Source: Massilia sp. IC2-477 (GTDB lineage: Bacteria > Pseudomonadota > Gammaproteobacteria > Burkholderiales > Burkholderiaceae_D). From it: a DNA stretch of 64,000 nt. The stretch covers positions 124,001-188,000 of the forward strand of contig NZ_JAJFEQ010000006.1 in NCBI RefSeq assembly GCF_020707265.1, in the 5' to 3' direction. The notes below the pieces were generated by a model, which searched no databases, was not told the origin of the DNA, and was given only the letters and a program-made list of their open reading frames with translations. The first letter of the stretch is position 1; every line of letters starts with the position of its first letter. The position numbers and the translations under genes are program-made. Shown in pieces: positions 60,415 through 64,000 of the stretch.

Positions 60415-61263
60415 TCAGCGACCCTCCATGGCAACATGCTGGGTCTGAGTCCCCAGCCCGTCCATAGCCAGCCGCAGCACGTCGCCCTGCTTCAGATAGC
60501 GCGGCGGTTTGAGGCCCATGCCGACGCCTCCCGGCGTGCCGCTGACGATCACATCGCCCGGCAGCAAAGTCATGAACTGGCTCACGTAGGACACTAATTC
60601 GGCGACGCTGAAGATCATGTCCGAGGTTGAGCTGGCCTGCATCACCTCGCCATTGACGCTCAGCTCCATGCTAAGCGCGTGCGGGTCTGGAATCTCGTCG
60701 GCCGTGACCAGCCAGGGACCGATGGGGCCGAAGCTGTCGAAACTTTTCCCCTTGTTCCATTGGCCCATTCGGAAGTTCTGCCAGTGCCGCTCGGAGACAT
60801 CGTTGGCCAGGCAATAGCCGGCCACATGATCCAGCGCCGCCGCGACCGGCACGCTGCGGGTGGTCGTGCCGATCACGATGCCCATTTCGATTTCCCAGTC
60901 GGTGTGCTCGGAACCGGGAGGCATCACGATGTCGTCGTTGGCACCGCTCAGCGAGGTGATGGCCTTGGTGAAGACGATCGGTTCGGCGGGAATCGCCTGC
61001 CCCGATTCCTCGGCATGCTTGCGATAATTGAGGGCGATCCCGATGAACTGGCGGATCCCGGCAACCGGCACCCCGATGCGCGTGGCGGGATCGATCGCGG
61101 GCAGCCGCGTCAGGTCGACCGCCGCCAGCGCCGCCAGGCGCTCCGGCGCCAGCCATTCCGGCGTCAGGTCCGGCACCAGCGAAGCGAGACTGCGGATCGT
61201 CCCCTGGGCATCGATGGCCGCAGGGATTTCGGCGCCAGGGGCGCCAACCCGACATAGCTTCAT
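60415..61263 (-). CDS. FAH-family hydrolase/hydratase
   Basis: 282 residues. The C-terminal fumarylacetoacetate-hydrolase domain (about 70-278) has IGIALNYRKHAEESG, FTKAITSLSGANDDIVMPPGSEHTDWEIEMGIVIG with the metal ligands E-x-E and an aspartate further on (LANDVSERHWQ), and SGTPGGVGMGLKPP. Relatives are 2,4-diketo-3-deoxy-L-fuconate and -rhamnonate hydrolases and other keto-acid cleavers. The start overlaps the PL17 alginate lyase stop (ATGA, 61260-61263), so it is part of the alginate operon. The true substrate is unknown; a keto-deoxy sugar acid from alginate is plausible. Confidence 0.88.
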   Translation of the reverse strand: MKLCRVGAPGAEIPAAIDAQGTIRSLASLVPDLTPEWLAPERLAALAAVDLTRLPAIDPATRIGVPVAGIRQFIGIALNYRKHAEESGQAIPAEPIVFTKAITSLSGANDDIVMPPGSEHTDWEIEMGIVIGTTTRSVPVAAALDHVAGYCLANDVSERHWQNFRMGQWNKGKSFDSFGPIGPWLVTADEIPDPHALSMELSVNGEVMQASSTSDMIFSVAELVSYVSQFMTLLPGDVIVSGTPGGVGMGLKPPRYLKQGDVLRLAMDGLGTQTQHVAMEGR

Positions 61264-63512
61264 TGCTTGTTCCCTTCCCTTGCTTGATCCTGACCGAGCG
61301 CGATCAGCTTGAACCGCCCCTGGAAGGGGTAGTCCTTGCCCTCGAAGCGGGCGATGCTGGTCTGTTTCGGGTCGAAGCTCGTGCTGTTATTCAACAGCAG
61401 CAGCCACTCCATGCCGCTGGCAAATGCCAGATGCACCGCATCGATGTCGCCCGTGCGGGCGTGCTGGATGCGCTTGACCCGGCTGTCGGCATCGCTGGTC
61501 ATCTCGCTGACCGGATCGTGGCCGCCATGCGGCTCGAGCACGCTCACGTAGGCCGCCTGGCGCGCCGCGGGGATGCGCAGGATGAAGGCATTCTCGTTAC
61601 GCAGGTTAAAGTTTGGATCGTTCGCGCCGATCTGGGTGAACAGCACCTGCATCCCCGGCTCGGCCAGCGTGCTGAGCGTATAGAAACGGCCATTCTCGCC
61701 CAGCCAGGTGACCTGGCTCAGCGGCGCTGCCGCTTCGGCGCGCGCCTTCAGCCACAGGTACTGGTAGCCGTTGCGCTTGCCCAGCGGCGCCAGGCTCTGG
61801 GTGGCAGTGTCCAGCGCAAAGTTGGTCTTGATCAGATGTCCCTTGTAGTGCAGCGGCAGGTCGAACTGATGGTTCTTGCTTGAGTCCACCTTCAGGATGT
61901 CGACCACGATCGGCTGGCGCAGCCTCGCATCGCGCAGCTGCGCCATGGTGCGCACAAAACTCACCCCCGGATAGGCATCCCCGACCCGCGCGGCCGAGAT
62001 CTTGAGCCCGTCCTTGTCGGAAAAATACAGCAGCTCGGGATGGTGAGCCTCGGCCACATCCAGTTTGCCGCCATAGTGGCTGCCTTCGTCGACCACCAGG
62101 GTATTGTGGGCAACGGTCTGATTGGCGTAACTCTTGTTTTCCGGCAGGTAGCGGCCACCGAATTTCGCTTCGATGTTCAGGAAGCGCGCCGCCCCGTAGT
62201 CGGACACGATTTCGGCGCCCTTGTCGTAGAACAGCCAGTTCAGCTTGTCGAAATGGCCGTGCCCCATGCCTTGGGCGGTGGCCTTGAACACCAGCGCCTG
62301 GTCCGGCTCGCGCATCACCACCAGGCCGCCTTCGTCTCCCTTGGCGCCGTCGCGGAATACGCGGGAAGCGAAGCGGTAGGGTTTGTCCCGGCGCGCATCA
62401 AGCCCCTGCGCGACGCGCATGCCGTCGCCGGTCAGGATCACCCGGTCCTGACGCCTGGCGACATCTAACAGGCCGGCGTCGCCCGTGGCCGAATAGGCGA
62501 TGGCGACGCCGGTCACCAGCTCGATGGTGTCGATGCCCTTGTCCTTGATCGCGTCGTTGATCGGGAAGAACAGCTTGTTGTAGCTGAGCTGGATCGTCGT
62601 GTCGATCGCCTTCAGGATGATGCCGTCGCGGTAGGAAAAGATTTTGCGCTGCGGCTCCCTGGTCTCGATGGCCTTGGCGAAGGTGACAAAAGGCAGCAGC
62701 GCGTAGCGCTGGTAGTACGGCCCCTCCGTGTAATAGCCGTCGGGCGAAAACAGCTCGTCCAGCTGGCGCAGGAAGCCGCCCTTGCCCGACTTGTCCGAGC
62801 CGTACAGGGCTTTTTCCACCCAATCGCGCTCGCCCAGCACATAGCCGGTCATGCCCACCGCGGTGGTGGCCCAGGTCGCATGGTTGTGGATGGTGTTGAA
62901 GGTATGGGGCGAGCCTTCCGACAGGAACAGCGCGACCGGACGCAGGATGCCGTCCTCGATCTTGCGCCGCTCCCCTTCCCGCAAGACAGGCAGGACCGCG
63001 TCATAGGCCTGGATCGTGTACACCAGCCACACCGATTCGTTCAGGTTCTGCCAGAACAGGCGCCCTGCCGAAATCACGGAATCCGTCTTGCGCTGCGGGT
63101 GCAGCGGCAGCGTCGGATACAGCTCGGCATACATGGACAGCATGTCGCGCACGAAATGCGCATATTTCACTTCACCGGTAAGCTGGTAGATCACCGCCGC
63201 GTCGTACATGAGCTGCGCATTGTTGCGGTGGATCTCGTGGGTGACGCCGCCGCCGGCATCAACCGGAATCGGCACCTGCTTCGGCAGGGCGATCTTGCGG
63301 TCGACCTCGGCCTTCTGCTGCTGGTAGGTACGCTGGAAACGCCCCGGACGTGCGATCTCGGCGCGCATCCGGGTCACTTCCGGCGCCGTCATGACCAGCG
63401 CCGGATGCGCGGCTGGGCGTGCCTGTGCGCAGTAAGCCGGACTGGCAAGGCCGAATCCCAGGATGGCCATCATCCCCATCCCGCCAAGTAATTTCCTGTG
63501 CATCGACATCAT
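61260..63512 (-). CDS. Oligoalginate lyase, polysaccharide lyase family 17
   Basis: 750 residues from the ATG at 63512, which overlaps the upstream stop as TGATG; an ATG one codon later is possible. A signal peptide ends ASPAYCAQ. An (alpha/alpha) toroid domain comes first: FNTIHNHATWATTAVG carries Asn 210 and His 211, and DGYYTEGPYYQRYALLPF the likely catalytic tyrosine. A heparinase II/III-like C-terminal domain has GMGHGHFDKLNWLFYD. These match the Asn-His, Tyr and His residues known in Alg17c. It exolytically cleaves alginate oligomers to unsaturated uronate monomers. It lies between the PL6 lyase and the FAH hydrolase. Confidence 0.9.
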   Translation of the reverse strand: MMSMHRKLLGGMGMMAILGFGLASPAYCAQARPAAHPALVMTAPEVTRMRAEIARPGRFQRTYQQQKAEVDRKIALPKQVPIPVDAGGGVTHEIHRNNAQLMYDAAVIYQLTGEVKYAHFVRDMLSMYAELYPTLPLHPQRKTDSVISAGRLFWQNLNESVWLVYTIQAYDAVLPVLREGERRKIEDGILRPVALFLSEGSPHTFNTIHNHATWATTAVGMTGYVLGERDWVEKALYGSDKSGKGGFLRQLDELFSPDGYYTEGPYYQRYALLPFVTFAKAIETREPQRKIFSYRDGIILKAIDTTIQLSYNKLFFPINDAIKDKGIDTIELVTGVAIAYSATGDAGLLDVARRQDRVILTGDGMRVAQGLDARRDKPYRFASRVFRDGAKGDEGGLVVMREPDQALVFKATAQGMGHGHFDKLNWLFYDKGAEIVSDYGAARFLNIEAKFGGRYLPENKSYANQTVAHNTLVVDEGSHYGGKLDVAEAHHPELLYFSDKDGLKISAARVGDAYPGVSFVRTMAQLRDARLRQPIVVDILKVDSSKNHQFDLPLHYKGHLIKTNFALDTATQSLAPLGKRNGYQYLWLKARAEAAAPLSQVTWLGENGRFYTLSTLAEPGMQVLFTQIGANDPNFNLRNENAFILRIPAARQAAYVSVLEPHGGHDPVSEMTSDADSRVKRIQHARTGDIDAVHLAFASGMEWLLLLNNSTSFDPKQTSIARFEGKDYPFQGRFKLIALGQDQAREGNKQ

Positions 63513-64000
63513 CAATTCCTTCGCGCTTCCTGGTTGTCGAGGACTCGTACGGTGCTGGCGCCCTTGGCGTGCAGCTCGCTCGCCTTGAGTGCCGCGACCT
63601 TCCGGTAGGTATTGCCGCGCAATTCGGTATCGGGGTCGCCCACGGTATGCTCGACAACGATGCCGGCGCTGTCGGCGAATTCATTGGCCGCGATGCGGGT
63701 GCGCTGCACGCCATGCAGGTAGAGCGCCGCCGCGCGCTTGTTGCGCTTGCCTTGCCCGACGCGGTCGACGACGTTGCGCGTAAACGCGAGGCGCGGGCCG
63801 AAGGTGCTTTCATCGGTCCCGCCGCGGTAGAGGCTGACCAGCGCGCCCTCGATCTGGGTGAAGCGGTTAGCGTCGAGCGCCAGGGCCTCGGCGTTGTAGT
63901 TGCCCAGGTCGTCACGCTCCTTGTCCAGCCTCAGCAGGTCGCCGCTGATCTTGCTGAAGCGCGAGCCCGTGATGCGGATCTCTTCGGCCAGGCTGCGGTC
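63512..64000 (-). CDS. Alginate lyase, PL6 (chondroitinase B-like), C-terminal part
   Basis: 163 residues of the C-terminal end of a right-handed beta-helix lyase; the start is beyond the right edge. Visible repeats include ITGSRFSKISGDLLRLDKER, NYNAEALALDANRFTQIEGA and LVSLYRGGTDESTFGPRLAF, the last typical of PL6 alginate/mannuronate lyases. The tail (TVRVLDNQEARRN) ends at 63512. It would cleave alginate polymer (polymannuronate or polyMG) to oligomers that PL17 then finishes. Same strand as PL17, overlapping by one base, so one operon. Confidence 0.85.
   Translation of the reverse strand, partial: DRSLAEEIRITGSRFSKISGDLLRLDKERDDLGNYNAEALALDANRFTQIEGALVSLYRGGTDESTFGPRLAFTRNVVDRVGQGKRNKRAAALYLHGVQRTRIAANEFADSAGIVVEHTVGDPDTELRGNTYRKVAALKASELHAKGASTVRVLDNQEARRN

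Noticed and set aside
1-64000. CRISPR array, prophage, intact transposon or integrase
   Set aside because: No regularly spaced repeat array, capsid/tail genes, transposase motifs or integrase motifs were seen on either strand.

Overview
The window is a continuous stretch of bacterial chromosome, very rich in G+C by eye. It looks like a betaproteobacterium of the Oxalobacteraceae, most likely Massilia or a close relative. The basis is protein resemblance and gene order: mpl/yqiA/ubiC, accB-accC-prmA, ffh next to a CcsA-like gene and pilS-pilR, proS opposite rppH, and Ala/Lys-rich histone-like proteins. I found no tRNA, rRNA, CRISPR array, prophage or intact insertion sequence. About 53 protein genes are supported; two are cut by the window edges (aroE at the left, an alginate lyase at the right).

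Layout. 0-6.3 kb (minus): aroE (partial), a TonB-type protein, an RNB ribonuclease, ubiC, a YqiA-like esterase and mpl. 6.4-13.4 kb (plus): a nucleotidyltransferase-like protein coupled to a TlpA thioredoxin, aroQ, accB-accC, prmA, a zinc-ribbon/DUF3426 protein and a PfkB sugar kinase. 13.5-15.4 kb (minus): YggT and a 438-residue histone-H1-like repeat protein. 15.9-27.2 kb is mixed: a LysR/DoxX divergent pair, a glycosyltransferase, a small outer-membrane barrel, a Gly/Cys-tailed protein, a cytochrome c-PQQ dehydrogenase beside a GH5 glucanase, a soluble hybrid histidine kinase and a DUF4256 protein. 27.3-31.5 kb: nrdA-nrdB with two upstream NrdR boxes. 31.9-36.2 kb: ypjD, a PP0621-type gene, pilS and pilR. 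36.4-39.0 kb: a SsuABC/TauABC-like transporter lying between ypjD and ffh, with an inverted-repeat element on its ypjD side. 39.3-41.3 kb: ffh and a SWIB protein. 41.3-46.7 kb: an attC-like hairpin, two tandem alkaline phosphatases, a lytic transglycosylase and proS. 46.9-51.2 kb: rppH, a two-domain retropepsin-like protein, DUF1841 and a SulP transporter. 51.3-57.3 kb: two small cytochromes c, a MoxR-GNAT-VWA operon, and an antiporter plus YbdK ligase. 57.3-60.3 kb: an ABM/NIPSNAP pair with a divergent ArsR-type regulator, a RraA/HMG-aldolase-like protein and a small coiled-coil protein in an A+T-richer gap. 60.4-64 kb: an alginate-degradation operon (PL6, PL17, FAH-family hydrolase).

How the genes work together. 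Most of the window is housekeeping: shikimate, ubiquinone, murein recycling, fatty-acid start, dNTP supply, SRP and tRNA charging. The accessory parts suggest a soil or plant-associated polysaccharide user: alginate lyases, a GH5 glucanase next to a periplasmic sugar dehydrogenase, and secreted phosphatases. The best candidates for undescribed biology are the MoxR-GNAT-VWA cassette, the FAH hydrolase tied to alginate lyase, the two-domain retropepsin/Sel1 protein, the paired histone-like and SWIB proteins sharing an N-terminal module, and the attC-like hairpin against an alkaline phosphatase stop codon.
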